Source: an uncultured Collinsella sp. (GTDB lineage Bacteria > Actinomycetota > Coriobacteriia > Coriobacteriales > Coriobacteriaceae). Taken from it: 7,086 bases of DNA. Shown here in pieces: positions 1 through 5,556 of this stretch. The stretch is from NCBI GenBank assembly GCA_900542235.1, contig UQNB01000089.1, forward strand, positions 1 through 7,086, in the 5' to 3' direction. Within the stretch, counting starts at the first letter, position 1. Each line of letters begins with the position of its first letter. The notes under the pieces are model-generated. The model saw nothing but the letters and a program-made list of their open reading frames with translations, ran no database searches and had not been told where the DNA came from. The translations under genes and the position numbers were made by a program.

Positions 1-75
1 GATCCGGCTCGGCTCGCGCGCGGCAAGCGCCTCGGCAAACCCGCGGCAGGTCTTGTCCATCATCTCTTGGCTCAT
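1..75 (-). CDS. N-terminus of a possible cyclodeaminase/cyclohydrolase family protein (truncated by window edge)
   Basis: On the minus strand an ATG at 75-73 opens a frame that stays open for 25 codons to the window edge, beginning MSQEMMDKTCRGFAEALAAR. A Shine-Dalgarno-like GAAGG (complement of 85-89) lies 9 nt upstream of the ATG. The start resembles the N-terminus of formiminotransferase-cyclodeaminase/methenyl-THF cyclohydrolase (FchA-like) proteins, which usually open with a short helix followed by a proline- and glycine-rich loop (P-x-PGGG). Here the last residues are EPSRI rather than EPVPGG, so the diagnostic loop is not visible and the family call stays tentative. If correct, the enzyme would act in cytoplasmic one-carbon folate or histidine-degradation metabolism. 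It is transcribed away from everything else in the left part. Confidence 0.45.
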   Translation of the reverse strand, partial: MSQEMMDKTCRGFAEALAAREPSRI

Positions 76-152
76 ACGCACGCACCTTCAAGTCATATAC
101 ATCGGTCGGGTGGCAACCGCCGACCAACCGCGTCAAACACATAATGGTGCTT

Positions 153-181
153 AGTCTAGCCCATAAGTACATAAGCGTCAG
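153..181 (-). promoter_or_regulatory. Weak candidate promoter for the truncated minus-strand gene
   Basis: Read on the minus strand, CTGACG (181-176) and TAGACT (158-153) lie exactly 17 nt apart. Each matches the -35 and -10 consensus at 4 of 6 positions. It would give a 5' leader of roughly 70 nt before the ATG at 75. The call rests on spacing and partial matches only. Confidence 0.25.
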
Positions 182-219
182 CGCAACTGGCCATCGCGGA
201 TTTCTATGACGAACGATAG

Positions 220-250
220 GCCATGTCAACGCAAGCATGGGACACATGGC
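220..250. repeat. Short inverted repeat GCCATGT / ACATGGC
   Basis: GCCATGT at 220-226 is the exact reverse complement of ACATGGC at 244-250, giving 7-bp arms with a 17-bp spacer and a centre-to-centre distance of 24 bp. The right arm lies inside the first copy of the longer repeat at 237-255. This could be a two-site operator or chance. The second copy at 446-464 lacks the left arm. Confidence 0.35.
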
Positions 251-255
251 TCACC
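237..255 (+). repeat. Repeat A, copy 1
   Basis: ATGGGACACATGGCTCACC occurs here and again at 446-464 with one change (T to C), so 18 of 19 bases match; the first 14 are identical. The second copy contains an imperfect palindrome, TGGG...CCCA, which suggests a protein-binding site. This copy lies just upstream of a weak promoter-like pair at 268-298. Confidence 0.6.
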
Positions 256-267
256 TTTCGGGAGTTC

Positions 268-298
268 CCGACGTCACAAACTGGGGCATATCTATAAA
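268..298 (+). promoter_or_regulatory. Candidate promoter for a small non-coding transcript
   Basis: TATAAA at 293-298 matches the -10 consensus at 5 of 6 positions, with a poor -35 (CCGACG, 268-273) at the long spacing of 19 nt. A start near 305 would place the first repeat-B copy at the 5' end of a transcript of about 95 nt that ends at the terminator at 364-399. Confidence 0.25.
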
Positions 299-304
299 CA
301 AGGA

Positions 305-319
305 ACTTGTTGGGGCAAA
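305..319 (+). repeat. Repeat B, copy 1
   Basis: ACTTGTTGGGGCAAA matches ACTTGTTGGCGCAAA at 418-432 in 14 of 15 bases. The two copies lie on either side of the terminator at 364-399 and inside the two copies of repeat A, giving the order A-B-terminator-B-A with all copies on the same strand. Confidence 0.55.
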
Positions 320-363
320 GCCCTTGCACACGCGCCCCATTAAAACAACGGGGACCTCACCCC

Positions 364-399
364 GGGGAGGGCCGACAGGCATCGGCCCTCCCCTCTTTT
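364..399 (+). terminator. Strong intrinsic terminator, not linked to a protein gene
   Basis: GGGGAGGGCCGA (364-375) pairs perfectly over 12 bp with TCGGCCCTCCCC (382-393) around the 6-nt loop CAGGCA, followed by TCTTTT. The T tail is on the plus strand only. It insulates the lipoprotein gene from upstream transcription, or ends a small RNA. Confidence 0.85.
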
Positions 400-417
400 G
401 GACCCGCGCATATTGCC

Positions 418-432
418 ACTTGTTGGCGCAAA
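418..432 (+). repeat. Repeat B, copy 2
   Basis: ACTTGTTGGCGCAAA is the second copy of the element at 305-319, with one base different. A GCATAT hexamer precedes both copies, at 286-291 and at 408-413, so the similarity extends beyond the core with a gap of different length. Confidence 0.55.
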
Positions 433-445
433 TCCGGCCCTCAGA

Positions 446-464
446 ATGGGACACATGGCCCACC
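446..464 (+). repeat. Repeat A, copy 2
   Basis: ATGGGACACATGGCCCACC is the second copy of the element at 237-255, 209 bp further on and 72 bp before the lipoprotein start codon. Inside it TGGGACACATGGCCCA is an imperfect palindrome: 12 of 16 positions agree with its reverse complement. That position suits an operator for the lipoprotein gene. A -10-like TACAGT lies at 484-489, but I see no good -35. Confidence 0.6.
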
Positions 465-536
465 CTAGCGAGCCGTCCACGCGTACAGTAAAGACAGGTA
501 ATCCATGGGCGGTTACAGATCGAGGAGGACACGACC

Positions 537-1130
537 ATGAAAAAGAAGGCCTTTGCGATTCTCACCCTCTGCATGAGTCTTTTTGCCGCGGTTGCCCTGG
601 TGGGTTGCGGCGGAAGCGGCGGCGCTACCGGCAGTGGCGGTGGCGGCGGCGCAGAAAAGCCAGCCGTGGATATGAGGACCGACTTCATTTGGTTTAAGGT
701 CGAGGTCCCCGAGGGCGTCGAGATCACCGACGTCGCAGGCGACACTGCCGACAGGGCCCAGTTTAAGTTCACCGAGAGCGAGCACGCCAGCGATCGCTTC
801 ATCCCCGTCTTCGATCCTGACAAGAACGCCGACGAGCTGTTCGACTACGAGGCAAAGTGGAATGCCAGCTTTGAGTGGACCGAGAATGACCCCGTCAAGT
901 ACAACGGCAAGACTTGGCGCAACGCTTCCTATACACACTCGGGCGGCGTAACGACCGAATACTTCACCGACGTTGACGGCGGCAGCGTGTACGTGCGCAT
1001 CGACAACGTCGAGGAGCACAAGGACGCCGTCGAGACCATGATGAAGTCTCTGGAATTTGCCGACGACATCGCCGAAGCCAAGACCGAGGCCATGGACGTC
1101 AAGCTCGACGATATCGAGATCAAGCGCTAA
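537..1130 (+). CDS. Membrane-anchored lipoprotein of unknown function
   Basis: The ATG at 537 follows a perfect AGGAGG (523-528) at 8 nt. The 197-aa product has a classical lipoprotein signal peptide: MKKK, a hydrophobic core, and the lipobox LVGC with the lipidated cysteine at residue 24. A glycine/serine-rich flexible spacer (about residues 25-39) lifts the rest off the membrane. The mature part of about 174 residues is soluble and rich in Asp, Glu and aromatic residues, with no further membrane segment and no motif I recognise. The C-terminus is charged (ends DIEIKR). The gene appears monocistronic, with a terminator about 70 bp downstream and repeat A/B elements upstream. Surface lipoproteins of this size often bind a ligand or partner protein, but nothing here identifies one. 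Confidence 0.9.
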   Translation: MKKKAFAILTLCMSLFAAVALVGCGGSGGATGSGGGGGAEKPAVDMRTDFIWFKVEVPEGVEITDVAGDTADRAQFKFTESEHASDRFIPVFDPDKNADELFDYEAKWNASFEWTENDPVKYNGKTWRNASYTHSGGVTTEYFTDVDGGSVYVRIDNVEEHKDAVETMMKSLEFADDIAEAKTEAMDVKLDDIEIKR

Positions 1131-1200
1131 GCAACTGGCGAGCGCAGCGGGAAACACGGGCGCAGTGCAAACAAGCGACGGTGCCCCAGCGTTTCGTACT

Positions 1201-1234
1201 AAGGGAGGGCCGGTAAACCGACCCTCCCTTTCTT
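1201..1234 (+). terminator. Intrinsic terminator of the lipoprotein gene
   Basis: AAGGGAGGGCCGG (1201-1213) pairs with CCGACCCTCCCTT (1218-1230) with a single C-A mismatch around a TAAA loop, followed by a T-rich tail (TTTCTT). The arms resemble those of the terminator at 364-399, both containing GGGAGGGCCG. Confidence 0.85.
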
Positions 1235-1362
1235 ATGCCGGCACCTGACGAACGCGAGGATGCCGGACGCCGGAACCACCCCAAATGTGGCAACGGTACG
1301 AAAACGGCAAGCACCCAAACACGTCCGCCCGCCGATTTATAGCGCCGCGCACACAATTTAAG

Positions 1363-1393
1363 CCGACACCTTTAAACATCCGGGCAGTATAGT
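1363..1393 (+). promoter_or_regulatory. Candidate promoter of the phospholipase gene
   Basis: TATAGT at 1388-1393 matches the -10 consensus at 5 of 6 positions, with CCGACA (1363-1368, 4 of 6) upstream at a long 19-nt spacing. A start near 1400 would give a leader of about 37 nt. The in-frame GTG at 1392 overlaps this -10, which argues against its use as the start codon. Confidence 0.35.
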
Positions 1394-1436
1394 GACCAAA
1401 ATGAGCGCATTACCGCACCCTGCGAATGGAGGAGTT

Positions 1437-3911
1437 ATGACCGAACACCACGCCATCAGTCGTCGAGCGTTTACGCTGGGCCTAGGACTTGCGGCGTTGT
1501 CGCCGCTTGCAAGCCTGCCCGAAACCGTCACGCTGGGCATTAGCCCGCGGACAGCCTTTGCGGACGGCACGGCCGAGCCAGCGGCCAACCTCAACAATTT
1601 CGTCATTCGCCTTCGCCCCGCGGGCTATTTTCGCACCGCGAGCGTCAACGAAGACGGCAACGTCATCGGCAACGTCTGCCACCTGTTTAATGACGGCACG
1701 TCCAGCAAGCTCATCCTTGAGCACGTAGGGACCGATGCGGACGGCACAAACTGGTATGCCATCCGCACCCTGCTCAATTTCGAAGAGCACAAGAAGACGG
1801 GCTACAGCATTTGGTCGGTCGATGGCGACTCGGACAAAGATGGAAAGGTCATCCACGTATGGAGTGGCGAGTACGACCATAAGGACAGCCGCGCCTATAC
1901 GTTCGACCGCCAGTTCGACGGAACTTATATTATTCGAGACCGCATATACACGAAAAACGGTATTAACTACCTGGCCATAGAATCGAAAGGCAAAGACCAA
2001 GACAACAACAAGATTTGCCAAAAGAAATATTCCATTCCGTGGGAGCTCGAGCTTGTCGGCTACAGCATGGACAAGACCAATGCCACAGTTAGCAGCATCG
2101 ACTGGACCACGTATAGCAGCTACGTCGACGGACCATGTTGGATGAGCCACGTCGAAGGCAACAAGTACCTCGACGAGCTGAGCATCCCGGGCACGCACGA
2201 TTCGGGAACTTGCAGCGTGGACAACGACACCGAACCCCAATCCTCGCAAGCAAAGTGCCAGCAGGACTACATCCCCACGCAGTTGCTCGAAGGCATTCGC
2301 TATTTTGATATCCGACTCGGAAAAGGCAACGACCCCGGCATCGACCATGGAAGTTGCTACCTGCTCAAAAAAGACGGGTACTTCATGCATCTCTCCGATG
2401 TCGTTGGCTACTTCAAAAAGTTTTTGAACGAAAATCCGTCAGAAGCGCTCATCATGCTTGTATCCCGAGGCAACAACGAGGCTACTGACGAGAGCCTTAC
2501 GACGGCTTTCGCCAAGGTTTTGGACGACAACCCCAAACTGTTCTATACGTCGAGCCGCGTTCCCACACTGAACGAGGTGCGCGGAAAGATCGTCCTGCTG
2601 CGCCGATTTGGACTCGCCGGCGACAGCGTAAGCGGCCACACGTGGGGCCTCGACCTAACCGAATGGGACAACAAAATCGCAGCACACCCCAGCAGCTCCT
2701 CTATGTGTCTCGTCCAAAACGCGCAAGGCTTTGAAGCCGCAGGGGAAACAGGCGACAAAAAAGCCTATTGCACCAAGGTATATGCCCAGGACCATTACGA
2801 ATGCACCGGAACCGACAAGATCAGCTGGGTCGATATGGCCCTGCAGGAGACGGCTAAGCTCACCCGCAACGAGGTAGATGTCGAGGACGATAACGGGGCC
2901 AAGGAGCAAGTCCTGGAGCGCTGCTGGTCTATCAACTACACCAGCTGCACGAATCACAAGCAAGGAAGCAACCCATTTACCGCAGCACGAGTAGTCAACG
3001 AGCATCTGTACAAGAGCCCGTACATCAATCCCAGCGGCACCGAGGATACAAAGTCAGATTACCTCAAGCACATTGGCATCATCGCATCCGACTTTGTTGA
3101 TGCGGCGTTGGCCCGGAGCATCTACCAGCGCAATTACAATTACGATACGAAGCACACGCAGTCGGCTTCGTGCTGCCTCCCGACCCGCATGCGCATGACG
3201 TACGGCGACTCGCTGAGCGATGCCTCGCTCCAGGATGGCAAGACCGTTGGCGAGGGCCATTTCCGTCTCGTCGACAGCAGCAACGTACTCAACGTGGCGG
3301 CTTCGGGCCATGCGTTTGCCATCGAATATGTGGATGTCGACGCCTTGGGCAACGAGACCGTTACGGAGCTGCGGGGTCATGTGCCCATCGATATCGATCC
3401 GCGCGCGTTGACGCCCCATTTTGAGGGGCTCGAAGGCCTTAAGGCCGGCGAAGACGTGCGCGCCAAGATTGCGGCATCACTCGAGGGCAAGCTCGAAACC
3501 GATGCCTGCACGGCCCAGCTCGAGTTTGTGCACGACGCGGACGGCGCTCCGGGCACGGCAATGGCCGAGGGCGAAACATTTGCCGCAGGAACGTACTGGG
3601 TGCGCGTGAACGGTCTCTTGGGCGACGCGGCGCAGAACTACACGCTCGCCAGCGACGGAGCCGCAAGCTTTACCGTTGCAGCCTCGGGCAACGCGGGCGG
3701 CAACGGCGCCGGCACCGACGGTGGCACGGGCTCCAACGCAGGTAGCGCCGACAAGAACGGCAAGGGCAAAAGCTCGGCCGGAAAGCTTGCCGGCACAGGC
3801 GACGGCTCTGGCATCGCCGCCGGGCTCGCTGCCGCCGCCGTGGCGACGACAGTCGCCGGCGCAGCGATGCTTGCAAATGACCGCGAAAACGCTGGGGACG
3901 ACAGCGAATAG
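1437..3911 (+). CDS. Tat-exported, wall-anchored phosphatidylinositol-specific phospholipase C with ricin-like domain
   Basis: The 824-aa product cleaves, by family, phosphatidylinositol or GPI anchors to diacylglycerol and cyclic inositol phosphate. The ATG at 1437 follows GGAGGAG closely (spacing about 4 nt) and puts a twin-arginine signal at the N-terminus: SRRAFTLGL at residues 8-16, with a probable cut after AFA-42. Residues about 54-209 resemble a ricin-type beta-trefoil. The PI-PLC X-like domain spans about 245-570: IPGTHDS with His254 and Asp255, DIR with Asp291 and Arg293, DHG with His304, then RGKIVLLRR, and Asp552 in ASDF. The two histidines are 50 residues apart, as in Bacillus PI-PLC (His32/His82). 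Residues about 589-745 look like two Ig/MBG-like modules, 750-783 are a Gly/Ser/Asn/Lys stalk, and LAGTG (784-788), a hydrophobic helix and a charged tail form a sorting signal. In-frame GTG 1392 and ATG 1401 would bury the Tat motif and lack a ribosome site. Confidence 0.88.
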   Translation: MTEHHAISRRAFTLGLGLAALSPLASLPETVTLGISPRTAFADGTAEPAANLNNFVIRLRPAGYFRTASVNEDGNVIGNVCHLFNDGTSSKLILEHVGTDADGTNWYAIRTLLNFEEHKKTGYSIWSVDGDSDKDGKVIHVWSGEYDHKDSRAYTFDRQFDGTYIIRDRIYTKNGINYLAIESKGKDQDNNKICQKKYSIPWELELVGYSMDKTNATVSSIDWTTYSSYVDGPCWMSHVEGNKYLDELSIPGTHDSGTCSVDNDTEPQSSQAKCQQDYIPTQLLEGIRYFDIRLGKGNDPGIDHGSCYLLKKDGYFMHLSDVVGYFKKFLNENPSEALIMLVSRGNNEATDESLTTAFAKVLDDNPKLFYTSSRVPTLNEVRGKIVLLRRFGLAGDSVSGHTWGLDLTEWDNKIAAHPSSSSMCLVQNAQGFEAAGETGDKKAYCTKVYAQDHYECTGTDKISWVDMALQETAKLTRNEVDVEDDNGAKEQVLERCWSINYTSCTNHKQGSNPFTAARVVNEHLYKSPYINPSGTEDTKSDYLKHIGIIASDFVDAALARSIYQRNYNYDTKHTQSASCCLPTRMRMTYGDSLSDASLQDGKTVGEGHFRLVDSSNVLNVAASGHAFAIEYVDVDALGNETVTELRGHVPIDIDPRALTPHFEGLEGLKAGEDVRAKIAASLEGKLETDACTAQLEFVHDADGAPGTAMAEGETFAAGTYWVRVNGLLGDAAQNYTLASDGAASFTVAASGNAGGNGAGTDGGTGSNAGSADKNGKGKSSAGKLAGTGDGSGIAAGLAAAAVATTVAGAAMLANDRENAGDDSE

Positions 3912-3940
3912 GCAAGCCAGCCTTTTAGACACATCGACTC

Positions 3941-3980
3941 AATCGGGGGCGCAGAACACCGTTCTGTGCCCCCGATTTTT
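3941..3980 (+). terminator. Intrinsic terminator of the phospholipase gene
   Basis: AATCGGGGGCGCAGAAC (3941-3957) pairs with GTTCTGTGCCCCCGATT (3961-3977) over 17 bp with one G-U pair around a 3-nt loop, running into TTTTT (3976-3980). The minus-strand side has no T tract (it continues TTGAGT), so any role for the convergent gene at 4006-4275 would be weak. Confidence 0.9.
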
Positions 3981-4005
3981 ACCTTGGCCCGAACGCCGCT
4001 TTCGA

Positions 4006-4275
4006 CTACATCACCATGTTCAGCGCGTTAACAAACTCCTGGGCCTTCGCACGACTGCTCAGGCTAAAGACACAAGCGGTCAACAGCCTGTTACGTAGGA
4101 AAACGTCGCGGCCCTTGATCCTGTTGACCCCAGTGATGTCCTTAAGGTAAACAATCTCGGTGTGCTTGCCACCAAACGTGCCCTTCTTGAGCACCTCAAT
4201 ACGGTTAGGGTAGATCTTGACGTCTTTAAACCTACCCGAACCTTTGTCCTGGAATAGCAGCGTGTTCTTGTCCAT
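4006..4275 (-). CDS. Small PH-like domain protein
   Basis: The 89-aa product starts MDKNTLLFQDKGSG and has no signal peptide or membrane segment, so it is probably cytoplasmic. The pattern resembles small bacterial pleckstrin-homology-like proteins: a strand-rich body (VKIYPNRIEVLKKG, TEIVYLKDITGV) followed by a C-terminal helix of the type SRAKAQEFVNALN. In those families the fold binds proteins or lipids and has no catalytic residues, so no reaction can be assigned. The start at 4275 is preferred because GGGAG lies 8 nt upstream. A longer reading from the GTG at 4320 adds 15 residues but lacks a ribosome site and overlaps the likely promoter. The gene converges with the phospholipase gene and diverges from the YhcG-like gene. 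Confidence 0.75.
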   Translation of the reverse strand: MDKNTLLFQDKGSGRFKDVKIYPNRIEVLKKGTFGGKHTEIVYLKDITGVNRIKGRDVFLRNRLLTACVFSLSSRAKAQEFVNALNMVM

Positions 4276-4283
4276 GCATGTCA

Positions 4284-4288
4284 CTCCC
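4284..4288 (-). promoter_or_regulatory. Ribosome-binding site that fixes the start of the PH-like gene
   Basis: The minus strand reads ACGGGAGTGACATGC and then ATG. GGGAG (complement of 4284-4288) is 8 nt from the ATG at 4275. No comparable site precedes the upstream in-frame GTG at 4320. Confidence 0.6.
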
Positions 4289-4320
4289 GTGGGGTTCGCT
4301 AAAACTGCCTTTATGGTCAC

Positions 4321-4350
4321 ATTTTAACCACCGCAAGGCCCCCATGCGAA
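4321..4350 (-). promoter_or_regulatory. Candidate promoter of the PH-like gene
   Basis: On the minus strand TTCGCA (4350-4345, 4 of 6) and TAAAAT (4326-4321, 5 of 6) are 18 nt apart. A start near 4314 gives a leader of about 39 nt that contains the GGGAG site. Confidence 0.45.
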
Positions 4351-4414
4351 GGTGCCAGACAACGCAGCAATTCGTGTCCGCGCGAGGCTTTAAACTAAAT
4401 GTAATAAAGATGCA

Positions 4415-4428
4415 TTCCTCAAGAGGAA
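4415..4428. repeat. 14-bp inverted repeat TTCCTC-AA-GAGGAA before the nuclease gene
   Basis: TTCCTC (4415-4420) and GAGGAA (4423-4428) are perfect inverted arms separated by AA, 15 bp before the ATG at 4444. In RNA this could form a 5-bp hairpin with a CAAG loop, hiding GAGGA, the only Shine-Dalgarno-like run in the leader. As DNA it could be an operator. A -10-like A/T-rich stretch (TGTAATAAA, 4400-4408) lies just upstream. Confidence 0.5.
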
Positions 4429-4443
4429 AGTCGGGCGATATTG

Positions 4444-5493
4444 ATGGGTGAACTGGTAAACCGCGGGGAATCGACAATCGTGCCAGAAGTTTTTTACAAG
4501 CAGGTTTCCTCGATTCTCAACGCCGCTCGCAACAAGGCATATACCGCCGTTAACTTTGCGATGGTTGAGGCATATTGGGAGATCGGCAAGAGCATTGTTG
4601 ATGAACAGGGCGGAGAGGAGCGCGCAGCATATGGAGAGGCATTGATTGCGGGCCTCTCCAGAAGGCTTACCGCGGATTTCGGAAGAGGCTTTGGCATCGC
4701 AAACCTTCGCAATATGCGTCAGTTCTTTCTTGCGTTTCCAATTCGCGACGCACTGCGTAGCGAATTGAGCTGGACTCATTACCGCAGGTTGATGCGCATT
4801 CCCGACCCTGATGCTCGCGCCTGGTACATGAACGAATGCGCCAATTCTCGCTGGAGCACGCGCCAGATCGAGCGCCAGATCAACACCATGTTCCGAGAGC
4901 GCCTACTTGCCAGCAAGGACAAGGAGGCCGTCACCCAGGAAATCCAAAAGCGCGCCCCGGCTCGTCGCCCCGAGGATATCATCCGCGACCCATATGTGCT
5001 GGAGTTTTTAGGTTTCTCGGACGATACTGCGTTTCGCGAGAGCGATCTAGAGCAGGCGCTCATCACGCATCTTCAGAAGTTCCTGCTGGAGCTTGGCCGT
5101 GGCTTCGCTTTCGAGGCGCGCCAAAAGCGCATCACCTTTGATGGGCGCCATTTCTATATTGACCTTGTGTTTTACAACTATCTGATGCGCTGTTTCGTGC
5201 TCATCGACCTTAAGACCGATGACCTTACGCATCAGGACCTGGGCCAGATGCAAATGTATGTGAACTACTACACGCGTGAGCTCATGAACGAAGGCGACAA
5301 TCCGCCCATAGGCATCGTGCTCTGCGCGGACAAAAGCGATTCGATCGTCGAGTACACGCTGCCCGAAGACAACGACCAAGTGTTTGCCGCCAAATACCTG
5401 CCGTATCTTCCAAGCAAGGAAGAGCTGGCACGCGAGCTGAGTGCCGAGTACCGCGCCATCAACGAAGCGACTAATGGCGAAGTGCAAGGGTAG
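4444..5493 (+). CDS. yhcG: YhcG/DUF1016-family PD-(D/E)XK nuclease
   Basis: The 349-aa product has the two parts of the YhcG (DUF1016) family. The N-terminal helical region (about residues 10-170) holds AYWEIGKSIV, a YGEALIAGLSRRL block and LRNMRQFFLAFP. The C-terminal nuclease domain (about 180-335) has acidic residues fitting a PD-(D/E)XK core: Glu224 (FAFEAR), Asp240 (YIDLVFY) and Asp255-x-Lys257 (LIDLKT), followed by the family hallmark HQDLGQMQMYVNYY. The length is normal and no residue seems lost. Such proteins are expected to cut or process DNA in the cytoplasm and often sit in accessory regions, sometimes near restriction-modification genes; none is visible here. The start is uncertain: TTG 4441 and ATG 4444 both lack a well-placed ribosome site (GAGG is 17 nt before the ATG), and GTG at 4480 is possible. 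It may be translated weakly. The ADP-ribosylglycohydrolase gene follows after 63 bp with no terminator between. Confidence 0.88.
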   Translation: MGELVNRGESTIVPEVFYKQVSSILNAARNKAYTAVNFAMVEAYWEIGKSIVDEQGGEERAAYGEALIAGLSRRLTADFGRGFGIANLRNMRQFFLAFPIRDALRSELSWTHYRRLMRIPDPDARAWYMNECANSRWSTRQIERQINTMFRERLLASKDKEAVTQEIQKRAPARRPEDIIRDPYVLEFLGFSDDTAFRESDLEQALITHLQKFLLELGRGFAFEARQKRITFDGRHFYIDLVFYNYLMRCFVLIDLKTDDLTHQDLGQMQMYVNYYTRELMNEGDNPPIGIVLCADKSDSIVEYTLPEDNDQVFAAKYLPYLPSKEELARELSAEYRAINEATNGEVQG

Positions 5494-5556
5494 CAGCACG
5501 TTGCGACCGATACCCCCGACGGCGCTCCACATCACCCGGGAAAAGAGGAGCTTTCC

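Larger units (their letters stand above)
305..399 (+). ncRNA. Candidate small structured RNA or leader ending in a terminator
   Basis: No protein gene on the plus strand explains the strong terminator that closes this stretch, because the only upstream gene is divergent. The segment can fold: GGGGC (312-316) can pair with GCCCC (334-338), and CGGGG (349-353) with CCCCG (360-364). The latter competes with the first base of the terminator arm. I recognise no known RNA family. The alternatives are an attenuated leader for the lipoprotein gene at 537, or a terminator left behind by a lost gene. The 5' end is a guess from the -10-like TATAAA. Confidence 0.3.

Noticed and set aside
237..491. 84-codon plus-strand frame upstream of the lipoprotein gene
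   Set aside because: It reads straight through the strong terminator at 364-399 and both repeat pairs, and has no ribosome site at its ATG.
513..1157. Minus-strand frame antisense to the lipoprotein gene
   Set aside because: The plus strand has a perfect ribosome site, signal peptide and lipobox; the antisense product has none of these.
1392..1436. Earlier in-frame starts (GTG 1392, ATG 1401) for the phospholipase gene
   Set aside because: They lack a ribosome-binding site, GTG 1392 overlaps the likely -10 box, and they would bury the Tat motif that sits ideally behind the ATG at 1437.
1482..2390. 302-codon open frame on the minus strand inside the phospholipase gene
   Set aside because: Antisense to a gene with conserved catalytic residues; explained by GC-biased codon positions.
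4276..4320. Longer N-terminus from GTG 4320 for the PH-like gene
   Set aside because: No Shine-Dalgarno sequence precedes it and it lies at the expected transcription start; the ATG at 4275 has GGGAG at 8 nt.
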